Notes: a model not told the origin generated them from the letters alone. 64,000 nt of DNA from Rhizobium jaguaris (GCF_003627755.1 NZ_CP032695.1:1302001-1366000); one strand, 5' to 3'; positions 25,163 through 34,107 are shown, numbered from the stretch's first letter. Numbers and translations: made by a program.

Positions 25163-25207
25163 AAGGGGATTTAAAATCCCTCGACTTCGGTCATACGGGT
25201 TCACGTC
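25163..25207 (+). pseudogene. tRNA-Leu(UAA)-like 3' fragment
   Basis: The stretch holds an anticodon arm (GGGGA-TTTAAAA-TCCCT, anticodon TAA), a variable arm with a TTCG turn, and a T-arm start ACGGGTTCA. It closely resembles the anticodon-to-T-loop part of leucine tRNAs such as E. coli leuZ. No 5' half (acceptor, D-arm) precedes it, and the T-stem and acceptor 3' side do not continue. It is therefore a remnant, not a working tRNA, and could mark an old integration site. Confidence 0.5.
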
Positions 25208-25233
25208 GTGGAGTGTGCCCAGTCCCATGAGCA

Positions 25234-26295
25234 TCAATGCAGCGAATGGCTTTGCGGTGCTTCGCGCCCGTTCAACTCGCGCCACTGGAGTGGCGTCAGC
25301 CCCTCCCAATCACGAAAGGCACGGTAGAAGGAACTACGATCCTGATAGCCCAGCAGACACGCTACCTCGTCGATGTCAGTGGATGGATTGGAGAGGAGTT
25401 GCCGTCCCAGTTCCTGGCGCGCTTCCGACAGAAGCTCGCGGAACGTCTTGCCCTCGTCGGTGATGCGGCGCTGGAGCGTTCGTTCGCTCATATTGAGATC
25501 CCGGGCGATCTGCGACAGCTCGGGGCGCCCGCTTGCCAGACTTCGTTTCAGCACGACCTTGACCTGGGCGCCGACAGAACTACGCGCCTCCAGTTCACCC
25601 ATGGCAGCGGCAAGCGCCGGCGTGAGGATATCCAGGAGCTCGGGGTTGTGCCCCGGAAAGGGCCGGTCAAGATCGGCGGACTTCAGGAGGAGCTTGTTGC
25701 GTGGCGCTCCATATCGGATGGGGCATCCGAAGAAGAGCCGATAGAGATCGCTCTTTGGGCCGGCACGCATGAACTCGACCCGGATAGGAGCCAGAGGCTG
25801 GCCGGTGCCACGGCGGCCGAGTTCAACCAGGAACGCAAAGGCGACATCCGTGGCGATGCCCGGTTCCGTCTCGGTCGCGTGAATCCAGTTACTCGTGATT
25901 GAGACTTCACCATTCTCCTCGCTGAAGCTCAACTGTTCGGGTGTGCAGAGCCGCTTGAAGCGCGCAACGCGATAGAGGCCGTCGCGATAATCCCTGGCAT
26001 GCAAGGCCGCCAAAGTGGACGGCGGATGGATGGCTGTATCAGCTTCGCGGACCAGCCGAAGCCCGAGTGCAGGCTCCGGCGCCAGCTCTTCAAGCGCCCG
26101 GAATATCGCGAAATACTGCGCCGTCGTCACCATGCCGTTCTCGCCCAGATGCAGCGTGCCGGGAAGCCGGGCCTGACGTAGGACCGCAGACGGCGGTAAA
26201 CCGATCCTCTCGACCGCACGCCAGAATGCCTGAGGAACCCTGCATTTATCCGCCGGTATTGCCGTCATCCGGGTTGGCCTTTTCGGAATGCGCAT
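25234..26295 (-). CDS. AraC-family regulator (arabinose-binding-like N-terminus)
   Basis: A transcription factor of 353 residues in the OruR/ArgR-like group. The N-terminal 200 residues form the effector domain ('RVPQAFWRAVERIGLPPSAVL', 'YFAIFRALEELAPEPALGLRL'). Two AraC helix-turn-helix motifs lie at the end: 'LSQIARDLNMSERTLQRRI' and 'IDEVACLLGYQDRSSFYRAF'. ATG 26295 and ATG 26268 are both possible; neither has a strong binding site. It follows the SDR gene by 29 bases on the same strand, so it probably belongs to the same transcript and regulates it. Confidence 0.87.
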   Translation of the reverse strand: MRIPKRPTRMTAIPADKCRVPQAFWRAVERIGLPPSAVLRQARLPGTLHLGENGMVTTAQYFAIFRALEELAPEPALGLRLVREADTAIHPPSTLAALHARDYRDGLYRVARFKRLCTPEQLSFSEENGEVSITSNWIHATETEPGIATDVAFAFLVELGRRGTGQPLAPIRVEFMRAGPKSDLYRLFFGCPIRYGAPRNKLLLKSADLDRPFPGHNPELLDILTPALAAAMGELEARSSVGAQVKVVLKRSLASGRPELSQIARDLNMSERTLQRRITDEGKTFRELLSEARQELGRQLLSNPSTDIDEVACLLGYQDRSSFYRAFRDWEGLTPLQWRELNGREAPQSHSLH

Positions 26296-26324
26296 AAAGG
26301 GATGTCGAGTTGATTGCCTAAACT

Positions 26325-27155
26325 TTATCGCATCTGGCTCATGATAATGCGATCGAACATGCGGTCGCCAAACCACTTGCGAATCGCGATCATCGGCTTG
26401 GCGTATTTGCCGGCAACATAGCGCGTGCGTGGCCGTCTTGCGCTGACTGCCGTGGAGACGACATCCGCAATGACCTTCGGATCCGTGCCGCGGCCATGGC
26501 CATAGGTCGCCTTGGTGATCTTGGCGACGGCCTGCGAAGCCTTGGCGTAGGCTCCAGCACCCGAGCGCTTGACAAGGCCGTCGGCGACCACATCGCCGAA
26601 TCCGGTCTCGATCAGGCCCGGTTCCACGATCACGACATTGATGCCGAAGGGCGCTAGTTCCAGCCGCAGGCTATCCGACCAGCCCTCGAGCGCATGCTTG
26701 GTGGCATGATACCATGCACCAAGCAATGTATAGATCTTGCCGCCCATCGACGTGATGTTGACGATGGTCCCCGATCCCCTCTGGCGCATCGCCGGCAAGA
26801 GCAGTTGGGTCAAGCGGGCCGGGCCGAACACGTTGACAGCGAACTGGTATCTTGCCTCGTCGAGCGGAATGTCCTCGACCGGCCCGTAGAGTCCAAAGCC
26901 TGCGTTGTTGACAAGGACATCGATGCCGCCGCTTTCCGCCAGAATAGTGGCGACGGCAGCCTGGATCTCGTCATCGCTGGAAATATCCATCTGCAGGGCA
27001 CGGGCGCCGATTTTCTCGAGATCGCGCATCTTGTCGACGTTGCGAGCCGCCACGTAGACCCTGAAGCCGTCGCTCATGAGGCGCTTGGCAATTTCCCTGC
27101 CCATGCCGGAGGATGCGCCGGTCACAAGTGCTGTTTTCTTGCGATTGTCGATCAT
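26325..27155 (-). CDS. Classical short-chain dehydrogenase/reductase
   Basis: An NAD(P)-dependent SDR of 276 residues with every classical motif: cofactor loop 'TGASSGMG', 'NNAGFG', the serine in 'NITSMGG' and catalytic Y-x-x-x-K in 'WYHATKHALEG'. 'VAARNVDKM' after strand 2 (Arg) suggests NADPH. The C-terminal extension with 'KWFGDRMFDRIIM' resembles SDRs acting on lipids or ketones; the true substrate is unknown. The start ATG 27155 sits after AGAGAGG. It is transcribed with the AraC gene downstream. Confidence 0.88.
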   Translation of the reverse strand: MIDNRKKTALVTGASSGMGREIAKRLMSDGFRVYVAARNVDKMRDLEKIGARALQMDISSDDEIQAAVATILAESGGIDVLVNNAGFGLYGPVEDIPLDEARYQFAVNVFGPARLTQLLLPAMRQRGSGTIVNITSMGGKIYTLLGAWYHATKHALEGWSDSLRLELAPFGINVVIVEPGLIETGFGDVVADGLVKRSGAGAYAKASQAVAKITKATYGHGRGTDPKVIADVVSTAVSARRPRTRYVAGKYAKPMIAIRKWFGDRMFDRIIMSQMR

Positions 27156-27493
27156 GTTTGCCTCTCTGTTTGTGAGATCACAGATAGGGCCCCGCCAGCG
27201 TCAGTTCATTGGCGGAACATGCCATCACTGTTGCATATCGCGCCAATCATGACATCCATAGCACCTCCAAAGTTGCCGCCCAGGAAGCAGTGCCTTGCGT
27301 AGCCGATGAGATAAACCGGCCGCGGTTCCAGTCTCATTCCGAGGAAAGCAACTCTGTTGCACTTAAAAAATTGGGCGGGTGCCGCCTCATGCAGCACCCG
27401 CCCGACGCCGAACCGCAGAGTTCCCATCGCATGCGGGGGGGCGCTGCAAATGTTGGGAGACCCGCCGGCCAGCACATGTCCGCGATAGCGGAA
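27156..27493. other. Intergenic region between SDR and DUF2147 genes
   Basis: About 340 bases with no gene I can support. It holds the terminator of the DUF2147 gene (27362-27403) and, towards 27160-27200, the likely promoter of the SDR gene. Confidence 0.5.
27362..27403 (-). terminator. Intrinsic terminator after the DUF2147 gene
   Basis: On the minus strand a perfect 10-bp GC-rich stem (GGGCGGGTGC / GCACCCGCCC) with an 11-nt loop, followed by AATTTTTTAAG. It lies about 90 bases downstream of the DUF2147 stop codon. Confidence 0.85.
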
Positions 27494-27967
27494 CTATCCG
27501 CCGACGCGATGGAAAGCCCGCGTCTGTCCGAGAGCGGAGATGCCGATATAGCCGCGGAGATTCATTTTGGTGCCCTGCATGGTGATCTGGCAATTATAGG
27601 TGCGGCCCGAGGAGCCATCGTAAAGAGAGCCGTCAGTCCAGCTCCCATCATTCCAATGTAGGCCGGTGATGAAGACGACATTCTTCATTGAGCGAGAGCG
27701 CAAGGCCGGATCAGGATTTTTGGCGTCCTTCTTGAAGGTGACGTTATCCGCCTCCATCAGTTCATTGCCATGCAGCAGGCGCGCGCGGAACTCCGTTCCC
27801 GCCTTGAACATATTGAGCCTTACACTGCCATCGTCGGCCTGCCATGTGCCGACGATGGCGTCGGCTGGTGAGGCCTGCTCGGCATGAGCCGCCGGCACAA
27901 CGGCCAGTCCGATCGTTGCCAATGCCAGGAATATAGCTGATCGCCTTGAGACCTTTGACACGTTCAT
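27494..27967 (-). CDS. Secreted DUF2147 protein
   Basis: A protein of 157 residues with a clear signal peptide ('AIFLALATIGLAVVPAAHA'). The DUF2147 domain follows: 'IVGTWQADDGSVRLNMFKAG', 'MKNVVFITGLHWNDGSWTDGSLYD', 'SGRTYNCQITMQGTKMNLRGYIG'. The family is a small lipocalin-like beta barrel in the periplasm, of unknown ligand. It is a single gene ending in a strong terminator. Confidence 0.88.
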   Translation of the reverse strand: MNVSKVSRRSAIFLALATIGLAVVPAAHAEQASPADAIVGTWQADDGSVRLNMFKAGTEFRARLLHGNELMEADNVTFKKDAKNPDPALRSRSMKNVVFITGLHWNDGSWTDGSLYDGSSGRTYNCQITMQGTKMNLRGYIGISALGQTRAFHRVGG

Positions 27968-28424
27968 AAGGTAAAACCTCCTGAATAAACCAATGTTGGT
28001 GCAGTCAGCGAAAGAAAGACGAGTGCCTCTGTTCCGGCGCGCCGTCTTACGCGCGACTGCGGTACAGGCCGACTTGCGTGAGCCTGGGAGTAAGTCCGTC
28101 GCTGTTTGCTGTTTCCGGACCCAACGAACGTTAATGGGCTGCCGGCGATCCGGCAGTGACCGAACACGTCAATCGGGTTGCGCAGTCCGCCAACGAGACA
28201 TTTCTCAATGTTGGCGGGTCGCTTCCGGTAGGCTGCAGCCGGTGCGAGATTTCGACACAAGGCCGGAAATTTGTAAGCCAATGTATAGAGATGCCCGCTG
28301 TACACATTGGCGGACAAATTGGTCGTCCATCCCTGTCCCGCGCGGCTGGACACCCGGAGAATGGCGATAGATAGTTTGCATCGTAATAAATATCGCACAA
28401 ACTATCTCATGAAAGGATTTCTCC
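27968..28424. other. Intergenic region before the secreted hydrolase
   Basis: About 460 bases between divergent genes. No supported gene is seen; frames on both strands lack homology and binding sites. The right end contains the inverted repeat at 28369-28407. Confidence 0.5.
28369..28407. promoter_or_regulatory. Inverted repeat, candidate operator
   Basis: Perfect 10-bp arms AGATAGTTTG and CAAACTATCT separated by 19 bases (the centre is AT-rich, 'CGTAATAAATATCG'). It ends 17 bases before the GTG start of the hydrolase, where a repressor would block transcription or initiation. No regulator gene is adjacent. Confidence 0.5.
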
Positions 28425-29195
28425 GTGATCAAACAGATTCTGTTTCGGGCGGCTGTAGCTCTTGCGGTAACGACGGCAGGTTCATGGTCCATTGCCGCCG
28501 CTGCCGAAGTGAAGAACGTCGTCATCGTTCACGGCGCCTTTGCCGATGGTTCCGGCTGGCGCAGCGTATCCGACCTTCTGACCAAGGACGGGTACAAGGT
28601 TACGATCGTGCAGGAACCGCTCACGTCACTGGCTGACGATGTCGCGGCGACCAAGCGTGTCCTCGACCTGCAAAATGGTCCAACTGTACTGGTCGGCCAT
28701 AGTTATGGCGGTATGGTTGTCAGCGATGCCGGGAATGCCACCAATGTCGCCGCGCTCGTCTATGTTGCGGCTTTTCAGCCCGACAAGGGCGAAAGCCTGG
28801 TGACCCTCGCTCAGAGCAAGCCTGTCGAGAACATGAGGAAGGACAGCGTCAAAGCAACGCCGGACGGTTTCCTCTATTTGGACCCGGAGGCGGTGCATGA
28901 AGCGTTTGCCGCCGACCTGCCACAGGCTGAGGCGAATTTCATCGCCAGGTCTCAGGTCTTTGCCTCGCAGAAGGCATTCGGCGCCGAAGCGGGTGAGCCG
29001 GCTTGGAAAAAGAAGCCGAGCTTCGCGCTTGTTGCAACGGAAGACCGGTCGATCAACCCGGACCTCGAGCGTAGCATGGCAAAGCGTGCCGGAAGCAAGA
29101 CCTATGAGATTAAGGCAAGCCACGTCGTGTATTTGTCCAAGCCGAAAGACGTTGCAAAGGTGATCGAGGAGGCTGCAAAGGCCGTGTCCAAGTAA
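28425..29195 (+). CDS. Secreted alpha/beta hydrolase
   Basis: A serine hydrolase of 256 residues with a signal peptide ('AAVALAVTTAGSWSIAAAA'). The fold is the small MekB/EstC-like type: 'VVIVHGAFADGSGWRSV' (oxyanion turn), nucleophile 'LVGHSYGGMV', 'FQPDKGES', acid in 'VATEDRSINPD', histidine in 'IKASHVVYLSKP'. The triad looks complete. The substrate is unknown. The start is GTG 28425, with AAAGGA eight bases upstream and no in-frame ATG nearby. The inverted repeat just upstream suggests tight repression. Confidence 0.87.
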   Translation: MIKQILFRAAVALAVTTAGSWSIAAAAEVKNVVIVHGAFADGSGWRSVSDLLTKDGYKVTIVQEPLTSLADDVAATKRVLDLQNGPTVLVGHSYGGMVVSDAGNATNVAALVYVAAFQPDKGESLVTLAQSKPVENMRKDSVKATPDGFLYLDPEAVHEAFAADLPQAEANFIARSQVFASQKAFGAEAGEPAWKKKPSFALVATEDRSINPDLERSMAKRAGSKTYEIKASHVVYLSKPKDVAKVIEEAAKAVSK

Positions 29196-29282
29196 GAACT
29201 GTCGTTCGCATGTTGGCTTATCCAAGCGTAAAGGGACTATGCCCTTGCCGGCTGTCTGGTCTTTGCAACACGGCGGAGCGGG

Positions 29283-29588
29283 TTAGATCCCCGATCCGTC
29301 GAGCTGCTGGGCGTCGTCGCCTTCCCAGGGCGACGGCATTGAGGCGCGGCCGAGATTGGCCGAGGGCATCGGCATCCAGCATTTCAGCTCCGGCTCGGCA
29401 TATTCAATGACGCGGCCGGGGGAGGAATCAGAGGCGCGCCAGCCTTCTGCGCCGAACCGATCGCCATTCGACCAGTAGGCGAGGTCAACTTCCGCCGGCC
29501 CCTGTTCGGACGGGCGGACCGTGACGAGGATCCGACTGCCGTCTTTTGGCGCGCTTGCCATGTGGCGCCACTGGTCTGGCTCGTCCAT
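29283..29588 (-). CDS. Hypothetical protein with DUF551-like layout
   Basis: A protein of 101 residues: 'WRHMASAPKDGSRILVTVRP' near the start, 'VDLAYWSNGDRFGAEGW' in the middle, 'CWMPMPSANL' near the end. This W...P.DG..ILV ... YW ... WMP.P layout is like the DUF551 and related small proteins often seen on mobile DNA and in soil bacteria; the match is weak. ATG 29588 has AGGAGG at ideal spacing, so translation is likely. Confidence 0.6.
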   Translation of the reverse strand: MDEPDQWRHMASAPKDGSRILVTVRPSEQGPAEVDLAYWSNGDRFGAEGWRASDSSPGRVIEYAEPELKCWMPMPSANLGRASMPSPWEGDDAQQLDGSGI

Positions 29589-29807
29589 CGTTTTTCCTCC
29601 TGCGTTGCTAGGGGTTGAAGTGTCGCCTCGCCATCGAAAGCGGTCAACCCAAACTTTGCATATCCGATCCCCTTTCGATCGGCTGCGCAATCCCCTAGTT
29701 CCGCACGTGTAGGAATACGCGGTTCTCACCTTTTCTTGGCTTGGAAACACTGGTGCAGACAGCGGAACACCATAGGGTGACCACTGGCCGGGCCAAGCTT
29801 TAGGTGG

Positions 29808-29837
29808 AAAGAGGACTGCTATTCTGCAGTCCTCTTT
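29808..29837. terminator. Terminator hairpin after the TonB receptor
   Basis: A perfect 12-bp stem (AAAGAGGACTGC / GCAGTCCTCTTT) with a 6-nt loop, 42 bases beyond the stop of the receptor gene on the minus strand. Pyrimidine-rich sequence follows on both sides, so it may act in both directions. Confidence 0.8.
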
Positions 29838-29878
29838 CCTCTATTACTTCTGAATAAAAGTGTAGTTGTATCCTGGTG

Positions 29879-32038
29879 TTACCACTTCTTGCTGAGCTTG
29901 AACGTAATGGTCCGCGCCTCGCCGTAACCGCAGACGTTTTCCCCTGCGCAGCCCGCGACATAGTCCTTGTCGAAGAGGTTGGCGACGTTGAGGGACGCGC
30001 CCCAGCCCTTTTTCTCGTAGCGGATCCCGGCATCGAAGAGCGTTGCGGAAGGCACGCGCAAAGTGTTGGCCTCGTCTGCCCAGGACTTGCCCTGATAGCG
30101 CACGCCGGCGCCGATGCTGAGGCCGTCAAGTGCGTCGCTCGTAAAGGCGTAGTCGAGCCAGAGCGAAGCGGTCGAGTTCGGCACGAGGTAGGGCGAATTG
30201 CCGACGACGGAGGAATCGATGTCCTTGGTGATTTCGAGATCGGTGTAGGAGTAGGAGCCGAGCAGCTTCCAATTGTCGTCGAGATTGACCTTGCCTTCGA
30301 ATTCGACGCCGCGTGAACGCACTTCGCCGATCTGGCGCTGAAGGAAAGTGACAGGGTCGGTCAGCGCCATGTTCTTGCGGTTGATCTGGAAGATCGATGC
30401 GGTGAACAGGCCATCGATGAAGTCGGGTTCGTATTTGACGCCGGCTTCATACTGCTCGCCCTTCTCGGGCGTCAGGCCGCCGCCGGTGACACTGGTGCCG
30501 ATCAGAGGATTGAAGAAGGTACCGGCGCTGACATAGGGGGTGACGCCGTTGGCGAACTCGTAGGCAAGGCCCGCCCGCCCGCTCGCCGCCTTTTCATTGG
30601 TGCTATAGGTGGTGCCGACCTTCGCGTCGGAATCGATATCGACAAAGTCGTAACGGCCGTTCAGCGTCAACAGCCATCCGCCGCCGAAGCGCATCTGGTC
30701 CTGCGTATAGATGCCAAGCTGCTGCTGGGTGAGCACCTGGTTGAGGTAGACGAAGTTGGCACCCTGCGGCGCGCCATAGACCGGATTGGTGGCACTGATC
30801 GGATTGGAGCCGCAGCAGGCTTGGATCTGGTCGAGCCGGTAGATCGAATAGTCCGAGCCGATCATGAAATTATGGCTGATGGCGCCAGTATCGAATTCGT
30901 TTTGCGCGCGGGTATCGACCGAGAAGGTGTCGACCTTCGATCGTTCGAAGAAGCCGATGCGGTTGAGCATATAATCCGGATCGTCATAGGACGGATCGAG
31001 CGGATTGCCGTCCACATAACCGTTCAGATACGGACCTTCCTCACGCTTGTAGAGATGGCCGTAGCGCGCGTTTTGCGACACGGTCCAGCCGCCGTCGAGC
31101 TTATGCGAGAACTCGTAGCCAAACATCTGCTGGGCATATTTGAGGTTGTCGATGTCCGGCTCTCCATAGAAGGCCTTGCGGCTGATCTTGCCGAAAGGCG
31201 CATCGACCACGGTGCCGACATAGGGGAAGAAGCCGTTGCCGCTATGGACCTCATCGAGGCCGCTGACCATCCCGTAGACGGTGAGCTTGGTGGAGTCGTC
31301 CGGAGAGATGGTGACCTGTGGCATGATGAAGCCGCGCAGGTCATGCGTATTGTCGCTGTAGGTGTCGCCGCCGGCGACTTTGCCGGTCAGCCGGTAGCGA
31401 TAGACGCCGTCAGCCGAGAGTTTGTCGGAAAAATCGAAGCCCAGGAAGGCGTTGCCGAGATTGTTGATGCCGATCTCGGTGTAATAGTACGGATCGTCGG
31501 TCGGCTCCTTGCGTACCATGTTGACAAGACCGCCGGGATTGGCGCCGCCATAGATCACCGAGGAAGGTCCCTTCAGCACTTCCACGCGCTCGAGCATGAA
31601 GGGATCGATCTGGAAACCGCCGAAACCATAGCTGTAGAGCGTCAGCCCGTTCATGAAAACGCCGGTCTGCGTGGCGTCGAAGCCGCGAATATAAAACCAG
31701 TCGGTATCGCCGTCATTGCCGAAGGGCTGCGTGGTGACGCCCGGCGTGTAGCGCAATGCTTCATCGACCTTGTTGGTGATGCCGCGATCGTTCATTTCCT
31801 GCCGGCCGATGACGGAGACCGATTGCGGCACCTCGGTGATCGGCATATCCGCCTTGGAACCGGTCGTCGTCTTCTTGGCAACATAGCCTTTGACCGGTGC
31901 CGTGCCGCTCGTTTCGCCGTTATCCTGACCTGATTGGACGACCAGCGGCTTCAGTTCCGTTGGATTCTCCTGCGCCACCGCCTGCGAGCCCAGCGCCATT
32001 GTCGCGACGGCAACACCTGCCGCCAATACCCGTTTCAT
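29879..32038 (-). CDS. TonB-dependent siderophore receptor
   Basis: An outer-membrane ferric-siderophore receptor of 719 residues. Signal peptide ('AAGVAVATMALGSQAVA'), a short N-terminal region, the plug domain ('ITEVPQSVSVIGRQEM', 'LRYTPGV', 'YIRGFDATQTGVFMNG', 'ERVEVLKGPSSVIYGGANPGG'), then the 22-stranded barrel ending 'ARTITFKLSKKW'. The plug pattern is of the FhuA/FoxA hydroxamate or catecholate class; specificity cannot be fixed from sequence. ATG 32038 begins the signal peptide. The AraC gene 200 bp upstream and the IRO box between them point to iron and siderophore control. Confidence 0.93.
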   Translation of the reverse strand: MKRVLAAGVAVATMALGSQAVAQENPTELKPLVVQSGQDNGETSGTAPVKGYVAKKTTTGSKADMPITEVPQSVSVIGRQEMNDRGITNKVDEALRYTPGVTTQPFGNDGDTDWFYIRGFDATQTGVFMNGLTLYSYGFGGFQIDPFMLERVEVLKGPSSVIYGGANPGGLVNMVRKEPTDDPYYYTEIGINNLGNAFLGFDFSDKLSADGVYRYRLTGKVAGGDTYSDNTHDLRGFIMPQVTISPDDSTKLTVYGMVSGLDEVHSGNGFFPYVGTVVDAPFGKISRKAFYGEPDIDNLKYAQQMFGYEFSHKLDGGWTVSQNARYGHLYKREEGPYLNGYVDGNPLDPSYDDPDYMLNRIGFFERSKVDTFSVDTRAQNEFDTGAISHNFMIGSDYSIYRLDQIQACCGSNPISATNPVYGAPQGANFVYLNQVLTQQQLGIYTQDQMRFGGGWLLTLNGRYDFVDIDSDAKVGTTYSTNEKAASGRAGLAYEFANGVTPYVSAGTFFNPLIGTSVTGGGLTPEKGEQYEAGVKYEPDFIDGLFTASIFQINRKNMALTDPVTFLQRQIGEVRSRGVEFEGKVNLDDNWKLLGSYSYTDLEITKDIDSSVVGNSPYLVPNSTASLWLDYAFTSDALDGLSIGAGVRYQGKSWADEANTLRVPSATLFDAGIRYEKKGWGASLNVANLFDKDYVAGCAGENVCGYGEARTITFKLSKKW

Positions 32039-32130
32039 CGATACGCCTTTAGTCAATCCCTGCATTTCCGTCATCAGCCCTAACTTGGCGACACCCAGAT
32101 CAACCCAGGTGGCCGTTCCTCAAAATAAGC

Positions 32131-32145
32131 TGAGCAATTAACTCA
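32131..32145. promoter_or_regulatory. RirA-type iron-responsive (IRO) box
   Basis: TGAGCAATTAACTCA fits the rhizobial IRO consensus TGA-N9-TCA bound by RirA. It lies about 95 bases upstream of the receptor start codon, in the 199-bp gap after the AraC gene. Expression should rise when iron is scarce. Confidence 0.6.
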
Positions 32146-32237
32146 TATTTAAGCGGACGGCTTGTCTCGGAATCGGGGAATTGAACGTTTTTGGGCAATT
32201 CTCCACAGTGCCGGCAATTGCCCGCAGGGTGTGGCTT

Positions 32238-33122
32238 TTAGGCAATCTGGCTTCGTTTCCAGTTTGCCGGAGTGATGCCGACATTCTTGCGGAAGACGCG
32301 GGTGAAATGCGCCTGATCGGCAAAGCCGGTCTCGACGGCGATATTGGTGAGCGGCGTGTCGCCTTTCAGCAGTAACTGCTTGGCTCGCTCAAGCCGAGCC
32401 TTGGTCTGCCACTGGTGTGGCGGCAGGCCGGTCGACGCCTTGAAGGCGTGGCTGAAATGCGATTGCGACAGCCCCGTCAGCGACGCCAGCTCTTCCAAGC
32501 GAATGTTCCGAAGGCAATTTTCCTCGATGTAGCCGACAGCGCGGCGCAGTTGCCAGGAGGCCAGCTCACTACGCCTACGCGGCTGCGATCCCCGAAGCTG
32601 CAGCACATTGATCAGCAGCGAAAGTGTCAAGCCGTCGCCATAAAGATCATGCAGGGGTTCCGGATTCTCACATTCGGCAGCGATCAATTCGGCCAGCGCC
32701 ATCAGCCGCGGGTCGGAGAAATGCAGGCGTGGACTGTCGAGGCGGGTCTGGTCGAGATCCTCCATCAGGCGCTGGCCGATGACCTCTGCGTCGAAATGAA
32801 TATCGAGATGGCGCACGAAATCGATTCCGTCGAGATCGGCCCAGAGCTCCATTCCCGCAGGTATGTAGGAAATCCTTTCATGCTCCAACTCCTGCTGCCG
32901 GCTTTGGAGCCGCGGCGAGAGCCTGACGCTGCTCGTGCCGGAGCCGCGCTGATCGAGCAGTATGAAGAGCCTCGGATCGTCGGCGACATAGTACCCGCCG
33001 GCACGGGCTGCACAATTGACGTTCCAGACGTCGGCAACGATGCCATTCCACCGGCGTCGGTGAACGCCGCCAATGACCGAAAAACCGCCGATCCTGTTCT
33101 GCATCCTTGGCTGAAACGTCAT
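32238..33122 (-). CDS. AraC-family regulator of the siderophore receptor
   Basis: A transcription factor of 294 residues. The N-terminal cupin-like half has 'RLFILLDQRGSGTSSV' and 'ISYIPAGMELWADL'. The C-terminal AraC domain shows both helix-turn-helix motifs: 'IRLEELASLTGLSQSHFSHAF' (split over two helices) and 'TNIAVETGFADQAHFTRVF'. AraC proteins beside TonB receptors usually sense the incoming ferric siderophore. ATG 33122 was chosen; a TTG at 33170 would extend into AT-rich promoter sequence. An inverted repeat TGATATA...TATATCA (33144-33182) lies just upstream. Confidence 0.88.
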   Translation of the reverse strand: MTFQPRMQNRIGGFSVIGGVHRRRWNGIVADVWNVNCAARAGGYYVADDPRLFILLDQRGSGTSSVRLSPRLQSRQQELEHERISYIPAGMELWADLDGIDFVRHLDIHFDAEVIGQRLMEDLDQTRLDSPRLHFSDPRLMALAELIAAECENPEPLHDLYGDGLTLSLLINVLQLRGSQPRRRSELASWQLRRAVGYIEENCLRNIRLEELASLTGLSQSHFSHAFKASTGLPPHQWQTKARLERAKQLLLKGDTPLTNIAVETGFADQAHFTRVFRKNVGITPANWKRSQIA

Positions 33123-33382
33123 CGCCAGCTTCCGGCTCCGTTTTGATATAATCCTTCGTAATAAACTCAAGTTAATATATCAGCGAAACCCTTGTGGCAA
33201 TGCGGCAAACTCCCGAAGGCGGTAGCGCAGCGACCTTCCAAGAACGCCCCAATTTTGAGCCCCGCCACGGGCCGTCTTTGCCTAGTCTTCGCAATAGGTT
33301 GCCGGTACTTCTGCGAGCGGAGTGTGAATCCCACGCCTGCCGCTGACAAAGCGGCATACAATCGACGTTGATAGGACCCCTC

Positions 33383-33883
33383 ATGAAAATAAAGCTTCTC
33401 ATTGCCGCGGTTTTCGCAGCAACTTTTCCGCTTCTCGCTCACGGCGAAACCCTGCAGTTCCCGAGCGAGGAACCGATTGCCGAAGTCTCGATTCCCCATA
33501 GCTGGGGGCCTAAGGAAACGGAAACCGGCGTCGATGCAACCTCGCCCGACTCCGCAATCTATTTCTCCATCGACATCGCCAGCGACAAGTCGATTGATAA
33601 AACCCTCGACGACGTCATCGACTTTCTAATGAAAAACGGCGTCGAAATCGACGATAAGTCCAAGCATGAATTTCCGGATTCCGTACTCAACGGCATGAAG
33701 ATGGCGCACCTCGAATGGGATGGCAAAGACAAGGACGGCCCGGTCGACGTCGAACTCGGTTTGCTCCAGCCATCCGAGCACAAGCTTCTGATCGTCACCT
33801 ATTGGGGTTCGAAGGACACTCAGGACAAGCATGACGAAGCGGTGCAGAATATTATGAATTCGCTTAAGCCGATCAACGATTGA
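33383..33883 (+). CDS. Secreted hypothetical protein
   Basis: A protein of 166 residues with a signal peptide ('MKIKLLIAAVFAATFPLLAHG'). The mature part is acidic and soluble ('SIDIASDKSIDKTLDDVIDFLMKNG', 'LEWDGKDKDGPVDVELGLLQPSEHKLLIVTYW', each split by short turns). The family is not recognised. It resembles small periplasmic proteins with an alpha/beta domain and no metal or catalytic motif. ATG 33383 follows AGGA. It is divergent from the AraC gene, 260 bp apart. Confidence 0.7.
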   Translation: MKIKLLIAAVFAATFPLLAHGETLQFPSEEPIAEVSIPHSWGPKETETGVDATSPDSAIYFSIDIASDKSIDKTLDDVIDFLMKNGVEIDDKSKHEFPDSVLNGMKMAHLEWDGKDKDGPVDVELGLLQPSEHKLLIVTYWGSKDTQDKHDEAVQNIMNSLKPIND

Positions 33884-34107
33884 GCCTTCATTTGCGGAGA
33901 ACAGCAAAGGCAGCCGCTTATAATGTTGCCTTTGCTTTTTGCGATTACCTTATCAAGGCGCGGATGGCCGCCGATGAACAGATGCTCGTCCTGCTCAGCT
34001 CTCCGAAGATGACAAATGGCGTGCTGCAGAGCCAACCCGGCAGCGTTTCAGGTCGCTGTCAGAAGGCGCCTATAAATTACAGGCGATAACCAGGTAGATC
34101 GGTGAAG

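Noticed and set aside
25147..25212. A working tRNA-Leu gene
   Set aside because: Only the anticodon arm, variable arm and part of the T-arm are present; there is no D-arm or acceptor stem, so it is called a fragment.
27206..27475. An 89-codon minus-strand frame before the DUF2147 terminator
   Set aside because: It runs through the terminator hairpin and has no domain or binding site.
33880..34089. A 69-codon frame after the secreted hypothetical gene
   Set aside because: It starts with TTG without a good binding site and has no homology.
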